Below are positions 26,721 to 36,933 of a stretch of DNA of 64,000 bases, in pieces. Source of the stretch: Nocardioides deserti. GTDB lineage: Bacteria > Actinomycetota > Actinomycetes > Propionibacteriales > Nocardioidaceae. Within the stretch, counting starts at the first letter, position 1, and each line of letters opens with the position of its first letter. A program made the translations under genes and the position numbers. The notes under the pieces are model-generated. The model saw nothing but the letters and a program-made list of their open reading frames with translations, was not told the origin of the DNA and did no database searches. The DNA is taken from NCBI RefSeq assembly GCF_014266025.1, contig NZ_JACMYC010000005.1, positions 269,886-333,885 of the forward strand, in the 5' to 3' direction.

Positions 26721-27353
26721 CTACTCCTCCGGGCCGAGGTCCAGTGAGATCACGCCGTAGTCGTAGCCGCGGCGCCGGTAGACCACCGAGGGCCGCTCGC
26801 TCTCCTTGTCGACGAACAGGTAGAAGTCGTGCCCGACCAGCTCCATCTCGTAGAGCGCCTGGTCGAGCGTCATCGGGCTGGCGGGGTGGGTCTTCTCGCG
26901 GACGACGAGCGGGCCGTCGCCCATGACGGCGATCGGGCCGACCTTGCGCTCGAGGGACTCCTCGGGCTCGGGCTCCTCCGCGGCGGGGATGGCGAGCGCG
27001 TCGACGTCGGCGAGCGCCTGGCCGACCGAGACGGGGGTCTTCTGGCCGCGGTGCACGCGGCGGCGGTCGGCCGCGCGGCGCATCTGGGCGGCCATCTTGT
27101 CCAGGGCGAGGTCGAGGGCACCCATCTTCTCGTCGGCCGCCGCCTCCGCACGGACGACCGGGCCCTTGGAGAAGGCGGTCAGCTCGACGCGGACGGCCTT
27201 GTCGTGCTGGCGGGGATTGGGCTCGCAGTCCACCTCCACGTGCACCCGCATGATGCGGTGGTCGTGCTTCTCGAGTCGGGACAGCTTCTCCGCGGCGTGC
27301 TCACGGAACCGCTCGGACAGCTCGCAGTGGCGACCTGTGACGACAACTTCCAT
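26721..27353 (-). CDS. hpf: Ribosome hibernation promoting factor, long form
   Basis: A 210-aa long-type HPF. N-terminal domain (residues 1-105): MEVVVTGRHCELSERFREHA and the basic face HDKAVRVELTAF. A charged linker is followed by the C-terminal dimerisation domain (about 150-210): MTLDQALYEMELVGHDFYLFV and VVYRRRGYDYGVISL. Long HPF dimerises 70S ribosomes into inactive 100S particles in stationary phase or stress. Perfect AGGAGGT 5 nt upstream fixes the ATG at 27353. The long non-coding leader region (about 450 bp) suggests its own regulated promoter. Confidence 0.95.
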   Translation of the reverse strand: MEVVVTGRHCELSERFREHAAEKLSRLEKHDHRIMRVHVEVDCEPNPRQHDKAVRVELTAFSKGPVVRAEAAADEKMGALDLALDKMAAQMRRAADRRRVHRGQKTPVSVGQALADVDALAIPAAEEPEPEESLERKVGPIAVMGDGPLVVREKTHPASPMTLDQALYEMELVGHDFYLFVDKESERPSVVYRRRGYDYGVISLDLGPEE

Positions 27354-27812
27354 GTCTACCTCCTGGTGACAGTTGGTTGCTTCAGCCCTCTCGCGCGGCC
27401 TCCTGTGGGCAGCGCGACATGCACGCCGGGAGGTGCGCCACCGAGGATGCACCGGGCGTGTCACGAGTGGGAGGAGTCCGTCCGGCCGACCTGGTCTTCG
27501 ACCCCACAACCGCCTGCTGGGGCTTCCGCAGCTTCTCCGCCACTACCGGCCCTCTCCCGCCGTCGGCCACATCTGGTGGCCGGGGCGAGGCAGGTCTTAC
27601 CTCTAAGCCGCACCGTGATCGACGGACCCGGGCGGACCCGGGTCGCGTCTTACGTGGACCGTTTCGCCTGCGACTGGCATCGGCTAGCCGACCGGCCCGG
27701 GCCCTCGTCGGGACCCGCACCGAGACGGTGCAACCACGGACCCGGACGGACTCCATACACAGACGTTAGTCCGTGACCCAAGTCACCGGTAGGGGGGCCA
27801 CCACCCATCTGG
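27354..27812 (-). other. 459-bp intergenic region upstream of hpf
   Basis: No coding frame is supported. Three small dyads are visible: CGGCCAC/GTGGCCG at 27564-27582, GCACCG/CGGTGC at 27717-27731 (possible comF terminator) and ACGGACT/AGTCCGT at 27746-27774. The segment should hold the hpf promoter(s), but I cannot pick convincing -35/-10 elements. Confidence 0.6.
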
Positions 27813-28550
27813 TCACCCACCCGTCGACGCGCCCTCCGGACCGACAGGATGGCGGCGTCGGGTCGCCGCGACGGCGGCGATCGCAGCCACGTGCAGGCCG
27901 ACCGCCTCGAGGGCACGCTGGGCCTCGCGGGCGGTCGCGCCGGTGGTCAGCACGTCGTCGCAGACCACCACCGACGCGTACGCACGCCGCCGGCGCAGCC
28001 GTCGCAGGCCGGCGTCGGCGCAGGCCATCGAGCCGGCGAGGTTGGCGGACCTGGCGATGGCGTCGAGGCCGGCCTGGTCGACGACGCCGGGCCGCGTCCG
28101 CAGGAGCCGGGCGGCCACGGCGTCCACCCCGTCGGCGCGCAGCCGGGCGGCGGCGCCCGCGGTGACGGCGTACGTCGGGTCGTGGCCGCGGGCGCGGACG
28201 GTCGCGGGCCGCGACGGCACCGGCACCAGCACGACCGGTCCGACCGGCACCTGGGCGACGACGGCCGCCGAGGCCGCGGTCGCGAGCAGCCCGGCGAGCG
28301 GGCCGCGGAGGCCGAGCAGCCGGCGCTCCTTCAGGCCCAGCACCAGGCTGCGCACCACGCCGTCGTACGCCGCCGCGGCCCACGGCTCGACCAGGCCGGC
28401 CGGCGTCGGGGTCGGCCACGCCGGCCGCGCCCGGTCGGGCAGCCCGGCCCGGCACGCCTCGCACAGCACGCGGCCGGGCCGCTCGCACCCGGCGCACCGG
28501 CCGCCGAGCAGCAGGTCGGCCGCGGCGTCGAGCACCCCGGCCGTCCTCAT
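27813..28550 (-). CDS. ComF-family phosphoribosyltransferase-like protein
   Basis: A 245-aa protein. The N-terminus has a zinc-finger-like pair, CAGCE and CEACRAGLPD, typical of ComF/GntX proteins. The PRTase domain has the PRPP-binding loop VVVCDDVLTTGATA and the VLVPVPSRPATVRARGHDP segment. ComF helps DNA uptake in naturally competent bacteria; in actinobacteria the role is not defined. The ATG is 66 bp after the lpqB stop with a weak GAGG, so it is probably the distal gene of the mtrAB-lpqB unit, though a GNRA-type hairpin lies between. Confidence 0.88.
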   Translation of the reverse strand: MRTAGVLDAAADLLLGGRCAGCERPGRVLCEACRAGLPDRARPAWPTPTPAGLVEPWAAAAYDGVVRSLVLGLKERRLLGLRGPLAGLLATAASAAVVAQVPVGPVVLVPVPSRPATVRARGHDPTYAVTAGAAARLRADGVDAVAARLLRTRPGVVDQAGLDAIARSANLAGSMACADAGLRRLRRRRAYASVVVCDDVLTTGATAREAQRALEAVGLHVAAIAAVAATRRRHPVGPEGASTGG

Positions 28551-28570
28551 GCGGGGAGCCTCGCCGCCGC

Positions 28571-28595
28571 GCCGGCTCCGGGCAACCGGGCCGGC
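28571..28595 (-). terminator. Candidate hairpin between lpqB and the comF-like gene
   Basis: GCCGG and CCGG stems close on a GCAA tetraloop. It could attenuate read-through from lpqB into the comF-like gene. Confidence 0.45.
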
Positions 28596-28615
28596 CCGTG
28601 CCTGTGGAGGAGCGG

Positions 28616-30367
28616 TCAGCCGACGTACTGCACGGACCCGGCGCCCTCGGGGAGGTCGACCATGTCGCGGGTCGGCGAGGAGGCGTCGACGAGGCCGGTG
28701 CGGGTGACCGCCCACAGGGTGTCGTCGGGGACGGGGGTGCCGGCGAGGGCGACGTAGCGCCCGCGCAGCGTCGTGGCGGAGTACTCCGCGCCCGCCGGAG
28801 CGCCGTCGACCGAGAGCGTGCGCACCTCGAAGAGCTCGTCGGCCAGCCGGTGCAGCACGGCGACCGAGGTGGGGCTGCGCCAGGCGAGGTCGCGGATGCG
28901 GACCTCCTCGCCGCCCTCCCAGGTCAGGCGTCGGGAGGCCGAGGCGGACAGCAGCCGGTTCTGCGCGTAGCGGACCCGGCTGACCCGCACCTGGTCGCCG
29001 GAGGAGGTCCGCACGACCGCGACGACGCGTGACCCGTCGCGCGAGACGAGGAACGAGCGGACGTCGGAGCCACTGATCCCGGGCACCCGCACGGCGACCG
29101 GGTCCTCGTCGCCGACGACGGTCGAGACGCGGGCTCCGGACGGCGTCCGGTCGACGAGCCACAGCCGGCCGCTGACGTCCCACGCCGGCGGCAGGAGGTC
29201 CGTCGCGCCGCTGACCACCGGGACCGTCGTCTCCTCGGCGCCACGCAGCGGACCGCGCAGCACGGTGGTGCCGCTTTCCGACACGGCCGCGACCGTCGTG
29301 GCCGAGACGTCGACGGCGAACGAGCGGATCCCGGCCTCGGCCGAGCCGAACGGGCCGTCGGTCGGCTGGAGCGCGTCGGGCGTCCCGGCGAGGAGCTCAC
29401 CACCGCGCAGCGCGTAGACCCGGGCGGTCGTCGGGTAGCCGGCCGGGTCGTAGCGAGCGCCCTCGTCGACGCCGAACTCGGTCACGCCACCGGGCAGCTG
29501 CACCGGCCGCCCGTCGATCGACACCCGGAAGCGCTCGATCGTCGGCACCTGCCGCAGCGTCCAGGCCAGCTGCGCGACGATCAGCCGCACCGCCTCGTCC
29601 GTGGGGGCGGGCGCCGAGCCGGAGGCGTCGATGGCGATGTCGACGACGTCGCCGACCGGCACCGACAGCTCCACCGTCGAGCCCGCCGGCAGGAACGTCG
29701 TCGCCACCCGCGACAGCTGGGGTCCCGGCCCGCCGAGCAGGGCGGAGACCAGGTTGCTGACCAGCTGGTCCCCCCGCGGCACGAACGCCGGCTCCGGCAC
29801 GAGCACGCGCGCGTTCGGGTCGAAGTAGTAGAGCGTCACCCGCTGGTACCGCTGCTCGAACCACGACTGCGGCACCACCAGGGCGTCGGGCGCGGAGGCG
29901 ATGCGGTTCTGCCCGTCGACCAGCTCGACGGGGAACGTGAGGGTCTCGTCGTACGTCGGCAGCGGGCCGCGCCACCGGCCGGTGCCGTCGAGGCGCTCGG
30001 CGCCGACGAGCGTGACCGTCACGCGGGAGCTGCCGCGCGGGGCCAGGAAGTCGTCGTAGGTGATGATCCCGTCCTTGGGGCTCCACGACTCGCGGAACTC
30101 CGGCGTCAGGTACTGCCGCGCCGCGGACGTGGTGATCGGGAACGCCGTCATCGCGTCGAGGAACCGGTCGACGACCTCCGCCGAGGAGGCGCCGTCGGGC
30201 GGGGGCGGCGGGTCGAAGTAGTACTGACCGCCCTCCTGCGCGTCGCCGCTGCCGCTGCCGGTCTCGATGACGGGCCCGTCCTCGGGCAGCGAGACGCAGC
30301 CGGCCAGGGCGAGGACCATCGCCACGACGACGCCGAGGGCCGCGGCGGTCGGGCGTCGGCGGGTCAC
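28616..30367 (-). CDS. lpqB: Lipoprotein LpqB, accessory to the MtrAB system
   Basis: A 583-aa lipoprotein (signal AAALGVVVAMVLALAGC, lipid Cys 24). After the GxDGxPP-type linker come the GerMN-like domain (about residues 180-320: YQRVTLYYFDPNARVL, GGPGPQLSRVATTFL) and a C-terminal beta-propeller with WD-like repeats. In mycobacteria LpqB binds the extracellular part of MtrB and tunes its signal; loss affects cell separation. Here it overlaps mtrB by four bases (GTGA), so stoichiometric production with the kinase is expected. Confidence 0.93.
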   Translation of the reverse strand: MTRRRPTAAALGVVVAMVLALAGCVSLPEDGPVIETGSGSGDAQEGGQYYFDPPPPPDGASSAEVVDRFLDAMTAFPITTSAARQYLTPEFRESWSPKDGIITYDDFLAPRGSSRVTVTLVGAERLDGTGRWRGPLPTYDETLTFPVELVDGQNRIASAPDALVVPQSWFEQRYQRVTLYYFDPNARVLVPEPAFVPRGDQLVSNLVSALLGGPGPQLSRVATTFLPAGSTVELSVPVGDVVDIAIDASGSAPAPTDEAVRLIVAQLAWTLRQVPTIERFRVSIDGRPVQLPGGVTEFGVDEGARYDPAGYPTTARVYALRGGELLAGTPDALQPTDGPFGSAEAGIRSFAVDVSATTVAAVSESGTTVLRGPLRGAEETTVPVVSGATDLLPPAWDVSGRLWLVDRTPSGARVSTVVGDEDPVAVRVPGISGSDVRSFLVSRDGSRVVAVVRTSSGDQVRVSRVRYAQNRLLSASASRRLTWEGGEEVRIRDLAWRSPTSVAVLHRLADELFEVRTLSVDGAPAGAEYSATTLRGRYVALAGTPVPDDTLWAVTRTGLVDASSPTRDMVDLPEGAGSVQYVG

Positions 30368-32037
30368 GGGGTCACTCCAGCCAGGCGCTCGCGGGCGTCG
30401 GCGGGCACGAGCGGCAGCGGGCTCTGCCGCAGCGGCGTGCCGGCGCGGCGCGGCAGGGTCAGGCGGAACTGCGCGCCCTCGTCGACCCGGCCCCACGCCT
30501 GGAGCCAGCCGCCGTGGAGGTGGGTGTCCTCCAGCGAGATCGACAGGCCCAGGCCGGTGCCCCCGCTGGTGCGGGCGCGGGCCGGGTCGGCGCGCCAGAA
30601 CCGGTTGAAGACGAGCGCCGACTCCCCCGGCGCCAGCCCGACGCCGTAGTCCCGCACGGCGACGGCGGCCGCGTGGTCGTCGCCCGCGACGTGGACGACG
30701 ACGCGCGACCGGCCGCGCTCCGGCGAACCCGCGTGGTCGATGGCGTTGGTGACCAGGTTGCGCACGATGCGCTCCACGCGGCGCACGTCGGCCTCCGCGA
30801 GGCACGGCTGCGGCGGCGCGCTGACCTCGAGGGTCACCCCGCGCTGCTCGGCCAGGGCGCGGTTGCGCTCGACGACCCGGTGGGCGACGTCGACGAGGTT
30901 GACGTCGTCGAGGTCGAGCACCGCGGCGCCGGCGTCGAACCGGCTGATCTCCAGCAGGTCGACCAGGAGCGTCTCGAAGCGGTCGAGCTCGGTCTGCAGC
31001 AGCTCGGCGGCGCGGGCGGTGACCGGGTCGAAGTCGCCGCGGGCGTCGTGCAGCACGTCGCCGGCCATCCGCACGGTGGTGAGCGGGGTGCGCAGCTCGT
31101 GGGAGACGTCGGAGACGAACCGGCGCTGGACCCGGCTGAGCTCCTCGAGCTGGCGGATCTGGCGCTGGAGGTTGCTCGCCATCTGGTTGAACGACAGCGC
31201 CAGCCGCGCGAGGTCGTCCTCGCCGGAGACGCGCATCCGCTCCTGGAGCCGGCCCGCGGCCAGGCGCTCGGCTACCCGGCGTGCCATGCCGATCGGCGTG
31301 ACGACCTGGCGGGTCACCAGCCAGGTGAGGCCCGCGACGAGGACGAGCAGGAGGCCGCCGGCGGTGAGCAACGCCCGGGTCACCAGCGCGAGCGTCTCCT
31401 GCTCCTCCTCCAGCGGGAAGAGGAAGTAGAGCGTCCAGGCCCGCCCGTCCGACGGGAGCCGCACCTGGGAGCCCACGACGATCCCTGGCTCCGACGAGGT
31501 CACCTGCCCGCGCTCGTCCACGGTCCGGATCGACGCGTAGGTCCAGGCGGTGTCGGCGCTCCCCGCGAAGTGGTCGACGAGCGACTGCGGCACGCTCGTC
31601 GTGTCGAGCCCCGGCGTGTAGATGCTGCCGGTCTCGGCCAGGCCCTCCTCCGAGCTGCCCGGACCGCTCAGCGCGACGTCGAAGCCGCGGGTCTCTCCCC
31701 GCGCGATGATCGGGGTGGCGAGCTCGGAGGCCTGGGTGCTCGCGTCGGTCTCGGTCCCCGGCACGGCGACGAGCCGCTCGACGGCCTCTGCGGACTCGTT
31801 GTCGGCCTCGGCGACCACCGCGTCGACGCGGTTCTCCAGCAGGCCGTCGCGGGTCTGCTGGAGCAGGAACCAGCCGACGCCGCTCACCACGACCGCGGAG
31901 AGCACCAGCGTGGAGGCGACCACGCGGGCCTGGATGGACCGGCGCCAGAACGTCAGGCCGCGCCGGACGGTGGCAGCGACGCTGCGCCGGGCCGACGGGC
32001 CGCGCTCAGCCGTTGCCGGCCTTGTACCCGACGCCAC
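30364..32037 (-). CDS. mtrB: Sensor histidine kinase MtrB
   Basis: A 557-aa kinase with TM1 (about 38-59), an extracytoplasmic sensor domain of about 160 residues, TM2 (about 222-242), HAMP (TRQVVTPIGMARRVAERLA), HisKA with FVSDVSHELRTPLTT (phospho-acceptor H313), and HATPase_c with N box NLVTNAIDHA, DYGVGLAPGE and GGTGLGLSI. Partner of MtrA in a two-component system controlling wall hydrolases, osmotic adaptation and cell division. GTG start overlaps mtrA by 32 bp. The sequence is typical of the family with no missing key residue. Confidence 0.95.
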   Translation of the reverse strand: MASGTRPATAERGPSARRSVAATVRRGLTFWRRSIQARVVASTLVLSAVVVSGVGWFLLQQTRDGLLENRVDAVVAEADNESAEAVERLVAVPGTETDASTQASELATPIIARGETRGFDVALSGPGSSEEGLAETGSIYTPGLDTTSVPQSLVDHFAGSADTAWTYASIRTVDERGQVTSSEPGIVVGSQVRLPSDGRAWTLYFLFPLEEEQETLALVTRALLTAGGLLLVLVAGLTWLVTRQVVTPIGMARRVAERLAAGRLQERMRVSGEDDLARLALSFNQMASNLQRQIRQLEELSRVQRRFVSDVSHELRTPLTTVRMAGDVLHDARGDFDPVTARAAELLQTELDRFETLLVDLLEISRFDAGAAVLDLDDVNLVDVAHRVVERNRALAEQRGVTLEVSAPPQPCLAEADVRRVERIVRNLVTNAIDHAGSPERGRSRVVVHVAGDDHAAAVAVRDYGVGLAPGESALVFNRFWRADPARARTSGGTGLGLSISLEDTHLHGGWLQAWGRVDEGAQFRLTLPRRAGTPLRQSPLPLVPADARERLAGVTP

Positions 32038-32719
32038 GGACGGTCACCACGATCTCGGGGTTCTCGGGGTCGTGCTCGACCTTGGAGCGCAACCGCTGGA
32101 CGTGCACGTTGACCAGCCGGGTGTCGGCGGCGTGCCGGTAGCCCCACACCTGCTCGAGCAGCACCTCGCGGCTGAACACCTGCCACGGCTTGCGCGCGAG
32201 CGCGACCAGCAGGTCGAACTCCAGCGGCGTCAGGCTGATCGGGCGACCGCCCCGGGCCACCGAGTGGCCGGCGACGTCGATGACCAGGTCGCCGATGGTC
32301 AGCGTCTCGGCCCGCGACGTCGCGTCGAGGCGGCGTACCCGGGCACGGATGCGGGCGATGAGCTCCTTGGGCTTGAACGGCTTGACCACGTAGTCGTCGG
32401 CCCCGGACTCCAGGCCCACCACGACGTCGACCGTGTCGCCCTTGGCGGTCAGCATCACGATCGGCACGCCGGACTCGCCGCGGATCTCCTTGCACACGTC
32501 GATGCCGTCCTTGCCGGGCAGCATCAGGTCGAGCAGCACGAGGTCGGGGCGGTACTCCCGGAACGCCGCCAGGGCCTGGTCGCCGCGGGTCACCATCCGG
32601 CTGTCGAAGCCCTCCTGGCGCAGGACGATGGTGAGCATCTCCGCGAGCGACGCGTCGTCGTCCACGACGAGGACGCGCCCCTTCGCGGCGAGGTCGTTCA
32701 CGCTCCCGGCCTGGCTCAT
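32006..32719 (-). CDS. mtrA: Response regulator MtrA
   Basis: A 237-aa OmpR/PhoB-type regulator: receiver with VLVVDDDASLAEML, phospho-acceptor D64 (LLDLMLPG), LTAKGDTVDVVVGLESGADD, and winged-helix output with LTPLEFDLLVALARKP, RLVNVHVQRLRSKVEHDP and the C-terminal hairpin VVTVRGVGYKAG. In mycobacteria it regulates dnaA, rpf and wall amidase genes, which is relevant to the two amidases in this window. The ATG follows CAGGAT at leaderless spacing (32727-32732). The ahcY terminator lies directly upstream. Confidence 0.96.
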   Translation of the reverse strand: MSQAGSVNDLAAKGRVLVVDDDASLAEMLTIVLRQEGFDSRMVTRGDQALAAFREYRPDLVLLDLMLPGKDGIDVCKEIRGESGVPIVMLTAKGDTVDVVVGLESGADDYVVKPFKPKELIARIRARVRRLDATSRAETLTIGDLVIDVAGHSVARGGRPISLTPLEFDLLVALARKPWQVFSREVLLEQVWGYRHAADTRLVNVHVQRLRSKVEHDPENPEIVVTVRGVGYKAGNG

Positions 32720-32726
32720 GGGGTCA

Positions 32727-32732
32727 ATCCTG
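32727..32732 (-). promoter_or_regulatory. Possible -10 element (CAGGAT) for mtrA
   Basis: CAGGAT ends 7 nt before the mtrA ATG. It differs from TAnnnT at position one; its -35 would fall inside the ahcY terminator hairpin. Confidence 0.35.
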
Positions 32733-32742
32733 CCAGCCGGAC

Positions 32743-32779
32743 GCAGCAGCCCCCGACTCCTCGGAGCCGGGGCTGCTGC
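32743..32779 (-). terminator. Terminator of ahcY
   Basis: GCAGCAGCCCC pairs with GGGGCTGCTGC (11 bp) with an inner CTCC/GGAG stem. It is 33 bp past the ahcY stop and separates it from mtrA. Confidence 0.82.
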
Positions 32780-32811
32780 GCGTGGCGCGGGCTACGCGCC
32801 GAGGCGCTCGA

Positions 32812-34260
<1,449 letters not shown>

Positions 34261-34531
34261 GGGTGCTCCTGGGAGTGCGGTGGACATCTCCTCGAGCGTA
34301 GGACGCAGGCGCACCCGAGCAGGAATCCACGACCCGCCCGTCCCCATTGTTGGTCGCGCACCCGTGCCCGCCCCCGGCCCGGTCCAGACCGCGTCGCCGG
34401 TCGAGCAGCGAGCCCTCGGCGAGCGTCGACGACCCCTGTCAGCCGACCTTCGGCCTTTGGGCCGTGGGTGGTTGCGGTGGGAGCAGCGATGAGGACGAAG
34501 TACGCCGTGGGTTCCCCGCCGTCGCCGGCCT

Positions 34532-34570
34532 CCGGCTGGTTGAGAGGGCCGCCAGGCTTGTCTCGAAACC
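34532..34570 (-). repeat. Roughly 40-bp repeat, copy A (minus orientation)
   Basis: Read on the minus strand it begins GGTTTCGAGACAAGCC and ends CTCAACCAGCCGG. It resembles copy B at 34704-34746 and a class of intergenic repeats I remember from related genomes. Confidence 0.5.
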
Positions 34571-34703
34571 GACCCCAGGTTCGAGACCGCCATCCACCCC
34601 GACAACCAGGTCACCTTTTACATGCGGACATAGCCGCGCACCCGCCCGCCGGCCGGACGAACGCCCCAGCGCCCTGCGCACCTCACCGGGCCTCGTCGGC
34701 GCT

Positions 34704-34746
34704 CGTCTCGAGGCAGGCCCCCAGCGCGCCCTTCTCGACCCACCGG
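34704..34746 (+). repeat. Roughly 40-bp repeat, copy B (plus orientation)
   Basis: Begins CGTCTCGAGGCAGGCC and ends TTCTCGACCCACCGG, degenerate relative to copy A; the pair forms an inverted arrangement about 135 bp apart. Confidence 0.5.
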
Positions 34747-34778
34747 CTTGCGCTCGCTGGCTCGGCAAGCGCACGGGA

Positions 34779-35729
34779 TCAGTGAGCGGTGGCGTGCTCG
34801 TCCTTCTTGCCGAACGGCAGGACGTGCAGGACGGCGACGACGACCGCGCCGAGGGCGAGGCCGAAGACGGCGGAGCAAGCGGTGTTGGTGAGCCAGCCGA
34901 GGACGCCGCCGAGGGCGCCGGTGGCGGCGTGGACGTCCTGCTCGAGGTGGTGCACCAGCTCGTACGGCGCGTGCCAGCCGAGCTCGTCGAGGCCGACCAG
35001 CTCGATGTGGCCGCCGACCCAGAGCATGGCGACGGTGCCGACGAGGGAGATGACGGCGAGCAGCTTCGGCATGCCGGCGACGAGGCCACGGCCGACCTTC
35101 TGGGAGAACGCCGAGGACCGCTGGGCCAGGCGCAGACCGATGTCGTCCATCTTCACGATGAGCGCGACCACGCCGTACACCACGGCGGTGATGGCGATCG
35201 CGACGACGACCAGGATGGCCGCCCGGCTCCAGAAGCCCTCGTCGGCGACCTCGTTGAGCGAGATCACCATGATCTCGGCCGACAAGATCAGGTCGGTGCG
35301 GATCGCGCCGGAGACCATCGTCTTCTCCGCCTCCGGGCCGGACTCCACGACCGGGGTGGCGTGGGCGTCGTGCCCGCGGATCTTGCCCCAGATCTTCTCG
35401 GCGCCCTCGAAGCAGAGGTAGGCGCCGCCGAGCATGAGGATCGGGGTCAGCAGGAAGTCGGCGAACTCGCTGAGCAGCAGCGCGACCGGCAGGATCAGCA
35501 GCAGCTTGTTGCGGATCGAGCCGATCGCGATCCGCTTGATCATCGGCAGCTCGCGGTCGGCGGCGACGCCGTGGACGTACTGCGGGGTCACTGCGGTGTC
35601 GTCCACCACCACGCCCGCGGCCTTCGTCGTCGCCCGGCCGGCGGCGGCACCGACGTCGTCGATCGAGGCCGCGGCCAGGCGCGCGATCGCCGCGACGTCG
35701 TCGAGAAGTCCGAACAGTCCTGCACTCAC
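34779..35729 (-). CDS. DUF808 family membrane protein
   Basis: A 316-aa protein of the DUF808 (YedI-like) family. The soluble N-terminus MSAGLFGLLDDVAAIARLAA and DDVGAAAGRATTKAAGVVVDD are characteristic, followed by six or so membrane helices (LLLILPVALLLSEF, ILVVVAIAITAVVYGVVALI, LLAVISLVGTVAMLWVG, SAVFGLALGAVVVAVLHVLP). GAIRTDLILSAEIM and a conserved GGAYLCFEG motif are also present. The function is unknown. GTG start with AGGAGAGG about 8 nt upstream. Monocistronic between ahcY and the acyltransferase. Confidence 0.92.
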   Translation of the reverse strand: MSAGLFGLLDDVAAIARLAAASIDDVGAAAGRATTKAAGVVVDDTAVTPQYVHGVAADRELPMIKRIAIGSIRNKLLLILPVALLLSEFADFLLTPILMLGGAYLCFEGAEKIWGKIRGHDAHATPVVESGPEAEKTMVSGAIRTDLILSAEIMVISLNEVADEGFWSRAAILVVVAIAITAVVYGVVALIVKMDDIGLRLAQRSSAFSQKVGRGLVAGMPKLLAVISLVGTVAMLWVGGHIELVGLDELGWHAPYELVHHLEQDVHAATGALGGVLGWLTNTACSAVFGLALGAVVVAVLHVLPFGKKDEHATAH

Positions 35730-35787
35730 GGGCGATCCCTCTCCTGGTGGCGTCGGGCCTCACGTCCCGACCGACGTGGGCGGAACC

Positions 35788-36900
35788 CTAGCGGCCGGGC
35801 ACGGCGTGCCCGGCGTCGCGCGCGGCGCGCTCGTCGGCCGCCTCCTCCGCGGCGGCCTCCTCCACTGCCCCGGCCAGCACGTCGGCCTCTACGGTGGCGT
35901 CCCGGAGGTCGTGCGCGTGGTCGACGCGGCGCTCGGCGAAGCCGACGGGGTCGACGAGGTGCTGCAGCCGCGACGAGACCGGCTGCCAGGCGAGCAGCAA
36001 ACTCAACCCGACGGCCGCCACCGGCGTCAGGACGATCGACGTCGCGTAGTGCCCCTCTGCCCACGCCGGCAACCCGGCGTACTCCGCGCCCTTCACGAAG
36101 AAGCCGTGGAAGAGGTAGACGACGAGCGTCGCGGCGCCCATCCGCGCGAACCATCCGCCGACCCGCGGTACGAGGGCGAGGAAGGCCCACGCCCCGAGCG
36201 TGCCCATCACGAGCAGGCAGGCGCGGGTGACGAAGGCCTGGGTGTCGCTGACGTCGAGCTCCTCGTAGCGGGCGCGGTAGTAGAGCCACTCGGTCGCGGC
36301 CCAGTCGTCGGTGCGGGAGGTCAGCAGCCAGATCGCGACGAACACCCCGACCGCACCCATCTGCACCCACGGCGCGCGGAGCCGCTCGAGCCGCTCGGGG
36401 GTCGCCTTGAGGCCCATGACGAAGAACGGCAGCAGGCCGAGCACGCGGGCGACGTCGAGGGTGTCACCGGCGTACAGCCCGGCGAGGACGCTGATCACGA
36501 CGGCGACCGCGAGACCGCCCCACATGGGTCGGAAGACCGGCGTCAGCAGTCGCCAGAAGAACAGCGCGGCGAGGTACCACATCGGCCAGTGGGGGTCGCG
36601 CCACAGGTCCTGGAGCTCCTCACCGCCGACGAGGATGCGGAACGCCGCGATGCCGGCCTCGAAGACGACGTACGGCACCGCGACGGTGCGCACCAGCTGC
36701 CACATCCGGGCCCGGGTGTAGCTGAACGAGCGCGAGAGGTAGCCGGTGACGAAGACGAACGCCGGGACGTGCCAGGCGTAGAGGAAGTCGTAGCCGTGAC
36801 CCACGAACGCGGTGTCAGGCAGCAGCACCCAGGCGTGACCGACGACGACCAGGGTGACCAGCGCCATCTTGGCGTTGTCGAACCACGGATCCCTGCTCAC
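35788..36900 (-). CDS. Acyltransferase-3-like membrane protein
   Basis: A 370-aa protein with about ten membrane helices. It opens DPWFDNAKMALVTLVVVGHA, the signature first helix of acyltransferase family 3 (active-site His in VVGH), and has YAWHVPAFVFVTGYLSRSF, resembling fucose 4-O-acetylase-like members. Such proteins O-acetylate surface sugars. The cytosolic C-terminus is an acidic/Ala-rich helix. I use the GTG at 36900 because it starts immediately before the conserved motif; an in-frame GTG at 36951 would place the start codon inside a perfect operator-like palindrome. Confidence 0.85.
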   Translation of the reverse strand: MSRDPWFDNAKMALVTLVVVGHAWVLLPDTAFVGHGYDFLYAWHVPAFVFVTGYLSRSFSYTRARMWQLVRTVAVPYVVFEAGIAAFRILVGGEELQDLWRDPHWPMWYLAALFFWRLLTPVFRPMWGGLAVAVVISVLAGLYAGDTLDVARVLGLLPFFVMGLKATPERLERLRAPWVQMGAVGVFVAIWLLTSRTDDWAATEWLYYRARYEELDVSDTQAFVTRACLLVMGTLGAWAFLALVPRVGGWFARMGAATLVVYLFHGFFVKGAEYAGLPAWAEGHYATSIVLTPVAAVGLSLLLAWQPVSSRLQHLVDPVGFAERRVDHAHDLRDATVEADVLAGAVEEAAAEEAADERAARDAGHAVPGR

Positions 36901-36933
36901 CCCGGTTCTGTGCCCGGGCCCTGTGGCGACTAC

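Larger units (their letters stand above)
34261..34778. other. 518-bp intergenic region with degenerate inverted repeats
   Basis: No credible gene. It contains two related roughly 40-bp repeats in opposite orientation (34532-34570 and 34704-34746; see repeat entries), an 8-bp dyad GTCTCGAA (34560) / TTCGAGAC (34580), and close to the DUF808 stop a GCTTGC/GCAAGC hairpin that may terminate DUF808. The ahcY promoter should lie in the low-numbered end, not identified. Confidence 0.6.

Noticed and set aside
34261..34420. A possible SAH riboswitch upstream of ahcY.
   Set aside because: I looked for a compact pseudoknot-like pattern but found no convincing paired elements; an Infernal search with the SAH riboswitch model would decide.
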